Shown: piece after piece, positions 1 through 7,288 of the stretch
How the letters are laid out: each line of letters starts with the position of its first letter
How positions within the stretch are numbered: the stretch's first letter is position 1
Origin: a virus
Length of the DNA stretch: 46,621 nt
Reading direction: 5' to 3' (one strand)
IMG/VR virus record: IMGVR_UViG_3300044713_000028
Coordinates: 1-46,621 of that record
Made by a program: the position numbers and the translations under genes
Notes under the pieces: model-generated
The model's input: the letters and a program-made list of their open reading frames with translations, nothing else
What the model was told of the DNA's origin: nothing
The model's database searches: none

Positions 1-219
1 AAGCCAAACGTCGCATTGACTCCTTGGCGAACCTTTCCAGAGGTTTTGCAGCCGACCTCACGGTTCGTATTCCGGGCACGCGGACGCGGCGATGGGCAAG
101 TTCCAGAACTCGCACTGATTGAGGCGGACGGCGGACAGTGGAAGATAGACGCCTCCAATTCGATCGCCGCATGGCTCAAGAACAACCCACAGACCCAGCA
201 TCTAACGACAGTCAGATGA
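1..219 (+). CDS. DUF2303-like protein, C-terminal part (gene split by window ends)
   Basis: The frame is open from the first base and ends at a TGA that overlaps the next ATG. The 72 visible codons contain a TPWRTFPEV segment followed by an EADGG motif, which I recognise as the C-terminus of the DUF2303 (YfdQ-like) phage family of unknown function. The N-terminal part is at the other end of the window (46172-46621), and codon phase is kept across the join. A TTG at 16 could be taken as a start, but the family match begins before it, so this is a gene fragment and not a separate small gene. Confidence 0.8.
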   Translation, partial: KPNVALTPWRTFPEVLQPTSRFVFRARGRGDGQVPELALIEADGGQWKIDASNSIAAWLKNNPQTQHLTTVR

Positions 220-527
220 GACGCGCACACAAGGTTGATAAATCGCAGGCCCCTATCATGAAAGCCCTTCGAGACAGCGGTATGAAGGTGTTCGACTGCA
301 GCGCCGTAGGGCAAGGCTTCCCCGATCTGTGCGCCTCTTTTCGTGGCGGAAATTACCTGCTGGAAACCAAGAGCCACAAAAACGTGAGCCATCGCGTTGC
401 GCAGCCGCTTACGGTTGCTCAGATCGCGTTTCACAACACCTGGGCCGGTGATATCGGCATCGTGGAGACTCCAGAACAAGCGGTTGCTTGGGTTATCGCG
501 CAGGCCGCAAGGGAAGGTAGACTTTAG
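216..527 (+). CDS. PD-(D/E)XK nuclease (VRR-NUC / Holliday-resolvase-like)
   Basis: 103 aa from the ATG at 216, which overlaps the upstream TGA (ATGA). The fold signature is visible: GFPDL at residues 34-38 supplies the metal-binding Asp37, and LETK at 49-52 supplies Glu50 and Lys52, the classic D...ExK catalytic set. Small phage nucleases of this type are thought to act on branched DNA in recombination or packaging. Its place directly after DUF2303 and near a replication gene fits DNA metabolism. An in-frame start at 138 would add 26 residues that overlap the upstream gene; the coupled ATG is preferred. Confidence 0.8.
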   Translation: MRRAHKVDKSQAPIMKALRDSGMKVFDCSAVGQGFPDLCASFRGGNYLLETKSHKNVSHRVAQPLTVAQIAFHNTWAGDIGIVETPEQAVAWVIAQAAREGRL

Positions 528-547
528 TGGCGCCAGCGTGATACAAT
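518..547 (+). promoter_or_regulatory. Sigma70-like extended -10 promoter for the replication operon
   Basis: TAGACT at 518-523, an 18-nt spacer and TACAAT at 542-547, with TG one base upstream (539-540), giving TGnTACAAT. The 17-bp core at 538-554 recurs exactly on the minus strand at 15815-15831 upstream of an HNH gene, which supports it as a functional element. Expected start of transcription is near 554, immediately before the leader hairpins. Confidence 0.65.
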
Positions 548-554
548 AGCTTTT

Positions 555-645
555 GATCGGCTGGCCGGCCGATCTTGGAATGCCGGGAACCACGGAGGGA
601 TGCTCCTTACATCCCTCCAACCCGGCGAAGTCCTTAAGGGGGACT
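555..645 (+). promoter_or_regulatory. Structured 5' leader that can mask its own ribosome binding site
   Basis: Three hairpins follow the predicted transcription start. Hairpin 1 is GATCGGC/GCCGATC (555-561 with 568-574). Hairpin 2 has an outer stem GCCGGG/CCCGGC (582-587 with 621-626) and an inner perfect 9-bp stem (594-602 with 610-618) closed by the loop CTCCTTA (603-609). Hairpin 3, AGTCC/GGACT (629-633 with 641-645), encloses the Shine-Dalgarno AAGGGGG (636-642). The loop CTCCTTA equals the 3' end of 16S rRNA and can pair with TAAGGGG at 635-641. There is no U-run, so it is not a terminator. It may control translation of 648-1513. Confidence 0.55.
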
Positions 646-647
646 AG

Positions 648-680
648 ATGACACTTCACCGACAAACACGACTCCAGTGA
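648..680 (+). CDS. Possible 10-aa leader peptide
   Basis: ATG at 648 lies 5 nt after a strong AAGGGGG. It is followed by nine codons (MTLHRQTRLQ) and a TGA that overlaps the GTG start of the replication gene (GTGA). The GTG itself has no good ribosome binding site, so translation of the replication protein may depend on reading this short frame. Too short to judge by composition; inferred from signals only. Confidence 0.4.
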   Translation: MTLHRQTRLQ

Positions 681-1513
681 AACGCGGAACGCCGCGCCAC
701 CCAAAGACCGAGCATCTGATGTCCCTCCTGCACTGCGACCGCGCAACCGCTGTAGGATTCCTAGAATTGCTATGGCACTTCGCCGCAGAGTTCGCCCCGC
801 AGGGGGATATCGGCAGATACGAAGACCGACGCATAGAGGCCGCCTTGGACTACCTCCCTCACGGCCAGCGTAGGACAGGTCGGCTCATTCAGGCGCTTGT
901 AGAATCTCGCTGGATAGACGCTGATCCGGTTCACCGACTAGTAGTACACGACTGGCAGGATCATTGCGAATCAAACACGCTTTCAAAACTCTCTAAGGCT
1001 GGCTTAACGGTGGCCAAAGAAGGATCTAAGGCGGCCAAAGCACGGCTTAAGATTTCCAAAGGTACTTCTAAAGAAAACGCAGATGATGAGAATCTATCAG
1101 TTAGAGAGTGTTTGGAGTCAAAAACCTCTCCTGCCTTAGCCTTTGCCTTAGCCTTGCCAGAGCCATATACACAAAAGCAACTGCGTGCGCCTCTCGCTTC
1201 CGACCAGACAAGCGCACCCTCCCATAGGTTCGCAGACTTTCAGAAGCTCTACCCTAGAAAGCAGCGCATGAGCCAGGCGGCCCAGGCGTTCGTCTCGGTG
1301 GTAGATGCGGCTAACGAGTCCCAGGTTTTCGCCTGCCTGGAGCGGTACTGCGATTCCGAGGAGGTTTCGCGCGGTGTGGTTATGAACCCGGACAAATGGC
1401 TGTTCTCCCAAGCGCAGGACAAGTGGGCCGGGATGTGGCCGGCGCGAAACGGCACGCACAAGGCGGAAGACCGTGAATACGACGATGCTATCAGGAGGCT
1501 GATGAACCCATGA
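677..1513 (+). CDS. Replication-initiation-like protein
   Basis: 278 aa, GTG start coupled to the short frame at 648. The N-terminal ~110 residues, beginning RGTPRHPKTEHLMSLL and ending near VVHDWQDHC, match the winged-helix N-terminus common in phage replication or replisome-organiser proteins. A Lys/Ser-rich linker (about 110-150) leads to a C-terminal part with a Phe-x-x-Leu-Tyr-Pro-x-Lys motif near residue 194, also typical of these proteins. Such proteins bind the origin and recruit host helicase. With no polymerase in the window, replication would rely on the host replisome. Overlaps the next gene by 4 nt. Confidence 0.6.
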   Translation: MKRGTPRHPKTEHLMSLLHCDRATAVGFLELLWHFAAEFAPQGDIGRYEDRRIEAALDYLPHGQRRTGRLIQALVESRWIDADPVHRLVVHDWQDHCESNTLSKLSKAGLTVAKEGSKAAKARLKISKGTSKENADDENLSVRECLESKTSPALAFALALPEPYTQKQLRAPLASDQTSAPSHRFADFQKLYPRKQRMSQAAQAFVSVVDAANESQVFACLERYCDSEEVSRGVVMNPDKWLFSQAQDKWAGMWPARNGTHKAEDREYDDAIRRLMNP

Positions 1514-1965
1514 TAAACGACATAGACGGAGTAAAATTCCTTCTCGCGCGGCTGTCAGGCCTTCGCGGATACCCGCGTGAACCAGTGGCGCGAGCCGAAT
1601 TGGCCCGCATTGCCTGCCAGACCGCCAATGAGCTTGACGACGTGCGCAGGGCGGTGGATTCCATTTTGGCGGATTGGGACAAGTGCCCGGTACCTTCAGA
1701 ATTACGCAAGGCCATATTCGAGGCCATGCCGCCGCGCCCTAAGATCAAATGCGCCCTATGCTACGGTTCCGGTTTTCTCGTGGACCCGTATCTCATAACC
1801 AGAGAACGCGATCCGCTTACCGGACACCTCAAGAAAACCGTAGTGAAAATTACACGAGCCGAAGAGCGCGAGTTGGCGCCGCAACTTTCCGAACTTTACA
1901 AGGGCCTGGCGCTGGCACCCCAGGAGATCGTTGATTCGGCCGTTAAGTGCGGGTGCCGCGCATGA
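1510..1965 (+). CDS. Hypothetical protein, possible replication partner
   Basis: 151 aa, ATGA-coupled to the replication gene. The N-terminal half is helical, with a segment around CPVPSELRKAIFEA (about residues 59-72) seen in phage proteins next to replication initiators. The C-terminal half has CxxC at about 82-85 (CALC) and a CGC near the end, possibly a zinc site. A helicase-loader-like accessory role is suggested by position only. Confidence 0.6.
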   Translation: MINDIDGVKFLLARLSGLRGYPREPVARAELARIACQTANELDDVRRAVDSILADWDKCPVPSELRKAIFEAMPPRPKIKCALCYGSGFLVDPYLITRERDPLTGHLKKTVVKITRAEERELAPQLSELYKGLALAPQEIVDSAVKCGCRA

Positions 1966-2081
1966 CCTGCCAATCCGTACCACCAGAGCAAGCCACGCCC
2001 GGCGCCTACTGCGCGTGCTGCGGTCGGCCGGCGCGCGTGCCGGATGCTGAGTGGCTGAAGAAAATCAGGAGCAAGCGATGA
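1962..2081 (+). CDS. Small Cys-rich protein (39 aa)
   Basis: ATG at 1962 overlaps the previous stop, and the frame ends at a TGA overlapping the next ATG. The centre reads CACCGRP, a compact zinc-knuckle-like cluster, followed by a basic tail. Accepted because both ends are stop-start coupled. Function unknown. Confidence 0.5.
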   Translation: MTCQSVPPEQATPGAYCACCGRPARVPDAEWLKKIRSKR

Positions 2082-2215
2082 GCACGAGCACGTTACGCAA
2101 ATGGTTCCGCGGGTATACGCACGCGGGACCGCGGCGTTACGGCGACTATGGCTATCGAATGCGCCGCAACCCATCATGGCGGGCATCAAAACGGTGGAGG
2201 CGTGAGCACAGATGA
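2078..2215 (+). CDS. Small highly basic protein (45 aa)
   Basis: ATG at 2078 overlaps the upstream TGA, and the stop at 2213 overlaps the ATG at 2212. Rich in Arg, Trp and Tyr with almost no acidic residues, so nucleic-acid binding is possible. No family recognised. Confidence 0.45.
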   Translation: MSTSTLRKWFRGYTHAGPRRYGDYGYRMRRNPSWRASKRWRREHR

Positions 2216-2415
2216 AGCGTCAGATTAACGAGTCCCTGATCCATAGGGCTGCGCTGCTCAATGAGCCACCAATGCTCGGCGAAATCACGGCAGCAGAGAG
2301 CAAGCGCGCAGGAGAGTGGGAACGCCAAGCGGTGAAGGATGCCGAAGACTTCGCAGCAAATTACCGGGCGAAAGCGCTGACCCGTCAGCAGGCGATGGGA
2401 ACGAGCAAAGGCTAA
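2212..2415 (+). CDS. Hypothetical protein (67 aa)
   Basis: ATG coupled to the preceding gene. Mostly helical and charged, with no recognisable motif. It is the last gene of the replication operon; a new promoter follows at 2464. Confidence 0.55.
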   Translation: MKRQINESLIHRAALLNEPPMLGEITAAESKRAGEWERQAVKDAEDFAANYRAKALTRQQAMGTSKG

Positions 2416-2463
2416 AATTCAGATACTGCTATGCTGTCGCGCGACACACGCGATTGTAACCAG

Positions 2464-2493
2464 TTGCACGACTTGTGTCAAACGCGATACAAT
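2464..2493 (+). promoter_or_regulatory. Sigma70-like promoter for the terminase genes
   Basis: TTGCAC (2464-2469), 18-nt spacer, TACAAT (2488-2493). The TTG start of the small terminase is only 7 nt past the -10 box, so the mRNA would be leaderless or start a base or two from the codon. Confidence 0.65.
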
Positions 2494-2500
2494 TCCAGCG

Positions 2501-3043
2501 TTGGAAGCTCTACCTCAGAACGACGAAATATTGGAGCGATTATCGGCTGGCGAGTCCCTGCGCTCGATATGCCGCACCCCAGGAATGCCGACCGAACAAT
2601 CCGTCAGACGCCGCGTTATTGACGACGCAGACTTTGCGACGCAATACGCGCGCGCTAGATCGATAGGGCTGGATTCATTAGCGGAACAGATTCAGGATCT
2701 TGCAGACATTTGCAGGCCTGGAGACAAGGTGGAAAGAAAGCAGGTTGGGTGGGCCTGCAAAACCTGCGGTCGAGACTCCCATTATTCGCGCAAAGAATTT
2801 GTGCACAGCTTCGACAGCTCACCACTTTGCCACGAAGGAACACCAGAGCGGGTGTACGAGGAAAAGACCGTCACCGGGGACATGGTAGAGAGAGCTAGGC
2901 TGCAAATTGATGCGCGAAAGTGGTTGCTCAGCAAACTGAAGCCTGGCACGTATGGCGATGTAGTGCGTCAAGAAATCAGCGGGCCGGCTGGCGAACCGCT
3001 TAAGGTCACCGTCGAGTACGAAGACAAGCCGGCGAAATCGTGA
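2501..3043 (+). CDS. terS: Terminase small subunit
   Basis: 180 aa. The N-terminus (EILERLSAGESLRSICR, residues 9-25) is the helix-turn-helix of a common phage small terminase, and the C-terminal ARLQIDARKWLLSKL (132-146) is also characteristic. The protein recognises viral DNA and loads it onto the large subunit. The TTG at 2501 is chosen because the conserved helix-turn-helix begins just after it; the first in-frame ATG (2585) would remove it. There is no Shine-Dalgarno. Residues 86-111 hold CxxC...CH (C86, C89, C110, H111), a zinc-finger-like insert not typical of the family as I know it. Overlaps terL by 4 nt. Confidence 0.8.
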   Translation: MEALPQNDEILERLSAGESLRSICRTPGMPTEQSVRRRVIDDADFATQYARARSIGLDSLAEQIQDLADICRPGDKVERKQVGWACKTCGRDSHYSRKEFVHSFDSSPLCHEGTPERVYEEKTVTGDMVERARLQIDARKWLLSKLKPGTYGDVVRQEISGPAGEPLKVTVEYEDKPAKS

Positions 3044-4317
3044 ACACCGTTCGCATCAAACTCCCCCGCCCGCACGCCAAACAATCTGAAGTCATCGCCA
3101 GCGCCAAGCGTTTCAACGTGCTGGACTGTGGGCGTCGATGGGGGAAAACAGAGCTCGGCATGGACCGAGCGGTGCATCCGGCGTTGCACGGCAAGCCGGT
3201 AGGCTGGTTCGCGCCGTCGTATAAGTACCTCACACCGGTATGGTCTGAGCTTCGCGCGCGGCTCGCGCCAGTCACCGCCCGCAAGAGCGAGCAGGAACAC
3301 AAGCTAGAGCTCATGGGCGGCGGATCTCTCGAAATGTGGTCGATGGACACGCCAGGCGCCGGCCGTAGCCGTGCTTACGCGCGTGTGATCGTGGACGAGG
3401 CGGCGATGGTGTCTGACCTGCGCGATGCTTGGGAACAGGCGATCCGTCCGACGCTGACGGATTACCGAGGCGATGCGTGGTTCCTGAGTACGCCGAAAGG
3501 CATCGCGCATTATTTCCATGAAATCTACCAGCGCGGCGCAGATCCGGCCAGCGACGAGTGGGCGGCTTGGCAGATGCCGAGTTCCAGCAATCCATTCCTG
3601 CACGCCAGCGAGATCGAGAGCGCGCGCGGCGACATGACGGACCTGGCCTTCGCCCAGGAATATCTGGCACAGTTCGTTTCGTGGGAGGGCAGCGTTTTTC
3701 GTTGCATTGACCAGGCCGTCTACGAACCGCCAGACCCGCCGCGCGGCGCTTGGCTGATCGGTGTGGACTGGGGCCGAACCCACGACTTCACGGTGTTCGT
3801 TGCGTTAGACCCGCATGGGAACGTGCTGGCCGTCGATCGGTTCCGCGGCGTGGAGTATTCCGTGCAGCGCGACCGCCTGATAGCTTTCTGGCATCGCGTT
3901 TCAGCCGGCCGGGCGATTATCGTCGCCGAGGTGAACAGCATGGGAGGTCCCAACGTTGAGGCGCTGATGCACGATGGGCTACCGGTGCGCGCGTTCCAGA
4001 CAACCGGCGCAAGCAAGTCCCATATCATTGAGTTGCTAGCGCTGGCTTTCGAGCAGCGCCGCGTCCACATCCCGAATGATCCGGTGATGATTGGCGAGCT
4101 GCAGGCGTTCGAGGGCCGCACGTTGCCGTCCGGCGCAACGCAGTACGGCGCGCCGAAGGGCGAGAACAACCACGACGATACGGTCATGGCGTTGGCGATT
4201 GCCTGGAGCGGCTATGATGCCGCGCAGGATAACCGACCATCGCGCGTGTGGGCTGATCCGAACACCGGGTACTATACCGACGATGACCCTGGGCCAGTGG
4301 AAATTTCCCCGTACTGA
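3040..4317 (+). CDS. terL: Terminase large subunit
   Basis: 425 aa, GTG start overlapping the terS stop. ATPase domain: Walker A GRRWGKTE at 31-38, Walker B VIVDE at 116-120, coupling motif WFLSTPKG at 147-154. Nuclease domain: GVDWG at 241-245 gives the first catalytic Asp (D243), AEVN near 296-299, and HDDTVMALA at 378-386 the last acidic pair. This is the packaging motor that cuts concatemers and pumps DNA into the prohead. Length is normal and all key residues are present. Confidence 0.95.
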   Translation: MNTVRIKLPRPHAKQSEVIASAKRFNVLDCGRRWGKTELGMDRAVHPALHGKPVGWFAPSYKYLTPVWSELRARLAPVTARKSEQEHKLELMGGGSLEMWSMDTPGAGRSRAYARVIVDEAAMVSDLRDAWEQAIRPTLTDYRGDAWFLSTPKGIAHYFHEIYQRGADPASDEWAAWQMPSSSNPFLHASEIESARGDMTDLAFAQEYLAQFVSWEGSVFRCIDQAVYEPPDPPRGAWLIGVDWGRTHDFTVFVALDPHGNVLAVDRFRGVEYSVQRDRLIAFWHRVSAGRAIIVAEVNSMGGPNVEALMHDGLPVRAFQTTGASKSHIIELLALAFEQRRVHIPNDPVMIGELQAFEGRTLPSGATQYGAPKGENNHDDTVMALAIAWSGYDAAQDNRPSRVWADPNTGYYTDDDPGPVEISPY

Positions 4318-4326
4318 AAATAATCC

Positions 4327-4355
4327 TTGCATTCCGCGCCGACTCGTGATTTAAT
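4327..4355 (+). promoter_or_regulatory. Sigma70-like promoter of the glycosyltransferase cassette
   Basis: TTGCAT (4327-4332), 17-nt spacer, TTTAAT (4350-4355). The next start codon (4365) is 9 nt downstream, so the leader is at most a few nucleotides. A palindrome covers the -10 box. Confidence 0.65.
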
Positions 4356-4359
4356 CACG
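4345..4359 (+). promoter_or_regulatory. Palindromic operator over the -10 box
   Basis: CGTGATT-T-AATCACG is a perfect 7-bp inverted repeat about one central base, enclosing the TTTAAT -10 hexamer and ending 5 nt before the start of a ribbon-helix-helix gene. That family usually binds inverted repeats at its own promoter, so autoregulation is inferred. Confidence 0.6.
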
Positions 4360-4364
4360 GAAGC

Positions 4365-4535
4365 ATGGCGAGATCAGAAAATCCAGAAGGGCGCGCGGCT
4401 TATGTGACGATTTCCATGCCAGCGCCACTACTGGATGAGGCAAAGCAAAAAGCGGCCGAAGAGTTCATCACGATCAGCCGGTGGATATCTTCGATTGTCC
4501 GCATGTACCTTGCAAAACAGAAAAGGACGAAATGA
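4365..4535 (+). CDS. Ribbon-helix-helix (Arc/CopG-type) regulator, 56 aa
   Basis: ATG at 4365, TGA at 4533 overlapping the next ATG. Residues 13-18 (YVTISM) form the DNA-contacting beta strand, then two helices (about 20-33 and 37-52) joined by a short turn at residues 34-37, the Arc/CopG/MetJ layout. It likely works as a dimer of dimers. It is the first gene after a promoter whose -10 box sits inside a perfect palindrome, so it probably represses itself and the following genes. No Shine-Dalgarno is visible. Confidence 0.7.
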   Translation: MARSENPEGRAAYVTISMPAPLLDEAKQKAAEEFITISRWISSIVRMYLAKQKRTK

Positions 4536-4810
4536 CGATTACGGAGCACAAATTTCCGAGCGGCGCGCAAGAGTTCCCGCTCGAACTGCCGGTTGGTTGC
4601 CAATTGCTACAGCCGCGAGCGCACGGCCCGCAGCCGGTGTTGCCGGTGTTGGGCGATCCGAAGGCACCCAAGCAGACGCGCACTTTCCTGATGTTCGGGC
4701 AGCTCAACGCGGCGAACGTGCCGAACGGCCTGGATTACGTCGGCAGCTTTGACCGCGCCGGATTCCCGTACCATGTGTTTGAGCGTAAGGCGGCCAAGGC
4801 CAGCGCATGA
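4532..4810 (+). CDS. DUF7352-like protein
   Basis: 92 aa, ATG at 4532 coupled to the regulator. The pattern HKFP...FPLELPVGCQLLQ...TFLMFG...YVGSFDRAGFPYHVFE follows a small beta-rich phage family I know as DUF7352, function unknown. Start chosen by the ATGA overlap; an earlier in-frame start at 4481 lies inside the regulator. Confidence 0.65.
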   Translation: MTITEHKFPSGAQEFPLELPVGCQLLQPRAHGPQPVLPVLGDPKAPKQTRTFLMFGQLNAANVPNGLDYVGSFDRAGFPYHVFERKAAKASA

Positions 4811-4953
4811 CGCCGACCGGAGATGCTCTCGTGGATGCCTTGATGCAGTGCGAACAGGACAGCACCGCGCAGCAGTTGGCGAAAGAGCGGGAAGCGATTG
4901 CGAAGATGCTGGAAGACCTAGCGGACAAGATTCGCGCGAGGGGTAAGCGGTGA
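4807..4953 (+). CDS. Small helical protein (48 aa)
   Basis: ATG at 4807 overlaps the previous TGA; the TGA at 4951 overlaps the GTG start of the glycosyltransferase. Charged heptad-like helix from about residue 20 to 45, probably a short coiled coil. No family recognised. Confidence 0.5.
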   Translation: MTPTGDALVDALMQCEQDSTAQQLAKEREAIAKMLEDLADKIRARGKR

Positions 4954-5711
4954 GTTTGCCGACAGTGGCTTGTATGATGCTCGTGAGCGGGCGCCAAGAG
5001 ATGGCCGAGCGCGTGCTACGTTCGTTCGCTTCGCAAACCCATCCAGTTGAAAGTCGCATGCTTGTTATATACGACACTGGCGATGTGCCGATCATGTTCG
5101 CGCGCTGCGCGCCTGGCGCGGATAATGTTGTGTGTCACCTCTGGGCGAAAGACAAGCAGGGTCAGCCCATCGGCACGCTGCGCAACTTGGCTAACGAATG
5201 GGCAGCCAGCGGTGCGGTCGGCACCTTCGGAAAGCCAGATATTCTGTGCCATTGGGATAGCGATGACTGGAGCCACCCGAGGCGCATCGAGGAACAGGTC
5301 AATTCCCTGCTGATATCCACACCCCGATCTGAAGCTACCGGCTACAACGAAATGCTGTTCTGGGACAGCACCTCAGCGCAATCGCACGGCGCGTGGATCT
5401 ACACCGGCTCGCGCAACTACATGATCGGCACGTCGCTGATGTACTGGCGCGAGACGTGGGAGCGCACGAAGTTTCCGGCGAAGATGACCGGCGAAGATAC
5501 GGACTGGGGAAAACTGGTGCGCGGGAGGGCGGAAACGGCAATGCGGTGGCTGACCGAAGAACCGCGCATGGTCGCCGCCATCCACGGCGGAAACACGACG
5601 TGCCGCGTGGTCTGGAATCTTAACAAGCGCACGGGCAAACTTACTTCGCACCGCATGTGGAAGCGCGTGCCGGAGTGGGATTCGTACTGCGCGAGGGTAA
5701 TGCAGTTATGA
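4950..5711 (+). CDS. Glycosyltransferase, GT-A fold (family 2-like) no. 1
   Basis: 253 aa, GTG start coupled to the upstream gene. An N-terminal Rossmann-type strand-helix pattern (SLPTVACMMLVSGR) leads to the nucleotide-sugar/metal motif DSDD at 103-106, in the context HWDSDDWSHP. A second segment near residues 160-200 (SLMYWRETWERTKF...GEDTDW) resembles the acceptor region and catalytic acidic pair of GT2 enzymes. Likely transfers a sugar in the cytoplasm to a virion or host-envelope acceptor; the acceptor is unknown. First of four transferases between terminase and portal. Confidence 0.75.
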   Translation: MSLPTVACMMLVSGRQEMAERVLRSFASQTHPVESRMLVIYDTGDVPIMFARCAPGADNVVCHLWAKDKQGQPIGTLRNLANEWAASGAVGTFGKPDILCHWDSDDWSHPRRIEEQVNSLLISTPRSEATGYNEMLFWDSTSAQSHGAWIYTGSRNYMIGTSLMYWRETWERTKFPAKMTGEDTDWGKLVRGRAETAMRWLTEEPRMVAAIHGGNTTCRVVWNLNKRTGKLTSHRMWKRVPEWDSYCARVMQL

Positions 5712-6034
5712 ACCAGAGAGAGCTATTGCCAGCGCATTGCAGAGTTAAATTTCGTGGGAAGGCCTACTGGTACAATGAGTCGGCCGCTAACCTGGGAGCG
5801 AAACTGTCGCCTCTCTCACACTTCGATGCGGACGGAAACTTCCAAGAAGGGAACGCGATAGCTGATGGATTACTCTACTACGCAGTCATCAAGGATGGGG
5901 AAATTAAGCGGTTCGGAAAGGTCATAGGGAACGCGATAGCTGATGGATTACTCTGCTACGCAGTCATCAAGGATGGGGAAATTAAGCGGTTCGGAAAGGT
6001 CATAGGCAGCGTCTGCGAACTGGAGCGCTTATGA
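5708..6034 (+). CDS. Hypothetical protein with internal 26-aa tandem duplication
   Basis: 108 aa from the ATG at 5708 (ATGA overlap). Residues 48-73 (starting GNAIADGLL) are repeated at 74-99 with a single Tyr-to-Cys change. The unit is a short beta-rich segment ending KRFGKVI. No family recognised. The duplication keeps the frame, and the downstream overlap with the next gene is intact, so the gene appears functional. Confidence 0.6.
   Translation: MNQRELLPAHCRVKFRGKAYWYNESAANLGAKLSPLSHFDADGNFQEGNAIADGLLYYAVIKDGEIKRFGKVIGNAIADGLLCYAVIKDGEIKRFGKVIGSVCELERL
5849..6004 (+). repeat. Perfectly in-frame 78-bp tandem duplication
   Basis: Copies 5849-5926 and 5927-6004 differ by one base (A to G in the tenth codon). 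77 of 78 bases are identical, including synonymous positions, so the duplication is recent. Confidence 0.95.
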
Positions 6035-6366
6035 ACTACCGCTTGGAGCGCGCCGATGGACTGATCGACCGCACGCACTGGTGGAAAGATCTTAACACCC
6101 GTGAGAAATGCAACCTGTGGTGGCTGACTGGCGAAGGGCTATTGACCGGCACGCTTGCAGGTCGTAGGTGGCGAGAGAGCCGTCCTGCCACCGAGGCCGA
6201 AGTAGAATTCTGGAGCGAAATCAAGCGTCTGGAGAACAGCCACGCATGCGGTGCCCATTTCGAGCATACATCGCAAACGTGCGAGTTGGCGACGGGCCAC
6301 AGCGGCAACCACCTCGTGCGGATCGAAGGCGGACATCTGGACAGGCCGTACTTGGAGCGGGAATGA
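6031..6366 (+). CDS. Hypothetical protein with Cys/His-rich end (111 aa)
   Basis: ATG coupled to the upstream stop. The C-terminal third has Cys and His residues (CGAHFEH...C...GHSGNH) spaced like a small metal site. The N-terminal two thirds are Trp-rich and charged. No family recognised. Confidence 0.55.
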   Translation: MNYRLERADGLIDRTHWWKDLNTREKCNLWWLTGEGLLTGTLAGRRWRESRPATEAEVEFWSEIKRLENSHACGAHFEHTSQTCELATGHSGNHLVRIEGGHLDRPYLERE

Positions 6367-6379
6367 TGGATTACGCACT

Positions 6380-6565
6380 ATGAAAATTAACCATATGATC
6401 TGCCCGCTCTGCGGGCATGACTTCTACACTGACTGCGCCTATGGCACTTGCGATGCCTGCCAGTGCTCTTTTTATGCAAGCGATTCACGGAACAGCATCA
6501 GGCAGATTTCGATTTCTAATCCCCAGGTTCAGGTCAGCCAATTGCAGGACTGGTGGCGAGCGTAA
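6380..6565 (+). CDS. Small zinc-ribbon-like protein (61 aa)
   Basis: ATG at 6380, 13 nt after the previous stop. CPLCG at 8-12 and CDACQC at about 24-29 make a CxxC...CxxC zinc ribbon. Ends one base before the next gene. Confidence 0.55.
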   Translation: MKINHMICPLCGHDFYTDCAYGTCDACQCSFYASDSRNSIRQISISNPQVQVSQLQDWWRA

Positions 6566-7288
6566 ATGGCGCGAGTCTGGTTCGTTCTACCGTCTGCGCG
6601 GCCCGCTGACGAAGCTAACCCAATCTTCGCCAAGTGGCATAAGCAGGGCTACAACATCGCCGTGCTGCGCAAGGGTGACGCTGTAGACGCTGACGTGGTG
6701 GTGACCGAGCAGGAGGGCCAGTACGCCGGTTGGAGTTCGTCGGTGAACAGACTGGCAAAGTTGGTTCTGGACGCCGACCTGGGCTGCGAATGGATCGTGA
6801 CGGCTGGAGACGATACCATACCTGACCTGAACTACAAGGCCGACGATATCGCCCGCGATTGCATGCGACACTTCTCAGAGGCGCAGATTGCTCACGGAAC
6901 ATTCGGCGTCATGCAGCCGGTAGGCGATCGCTGGTGGCCGAATCACCCTCGTGGCGGTTGCTCAATTGACCACATCGCCGGCAGCCCGTGGATGGGACGG
7001 GAGTGGTGCGAACGCGCGAACGGTGGCCGCGGTCCGATGTGGCCTGAATTCTTCCACAACTACGCCGATGAGTGCCTGCAGGTTGTGGCGACAAAGCTGG
7101 GCGTCTTCTGGCAGCGGCCCGATATCATCCACTACCACGACCACGCAGCTAGGCGCGCAGGGCCTGCGGGATGGCGCGGGATTCAGCCGGAATGGCACGC
7201 GGAGCACGGCGCGACGAGCTACCACCGGGACGGTGCGATATTCGAGCGCCTGCGAAAGAACGATTTCAAGGAGTGCATGCCGTTATGA
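6566..7288 (+). CDS. Glycosyltransferase-like protein, GT-A fold, no. 2
   Basis: 240 aa. The first strand VWFVLPSARP, a helix with SSSVNRLAKL at 57-66, then WIVTAGDDTIPD (76-87) carrying the acidic metal motif GDD at 81-83. The C-terminal half is rich in Trp, His and Arg (IIHYHDHAARRAGP), a likely acceptor or nucleotide contact region. Sequence unlike the first transferase beyond the fold, so it probably adds a different sugar. Confidence 0.65.
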   Translation: MARVWFVLPSARPADEANPIFAKWHKQGYNIAVLRKGDAVDADVVVTEQEGQYAGWSSSVNRLAKLVLDADLGCEWIVTAGDDTIPDLNYKADDIARDCMRHFSEAQIAHGTFGVMQPVGDRWWPNHPRGGCSIDHIAGSPWMGREWCERANGGRGPMWPEFFHNYADECLQVVATKLGVFWQRPDIIHYHDHAARRAGPAGWRGIQPEWHAEHGATSYHRDGAIFERLRKNDFKECMPL

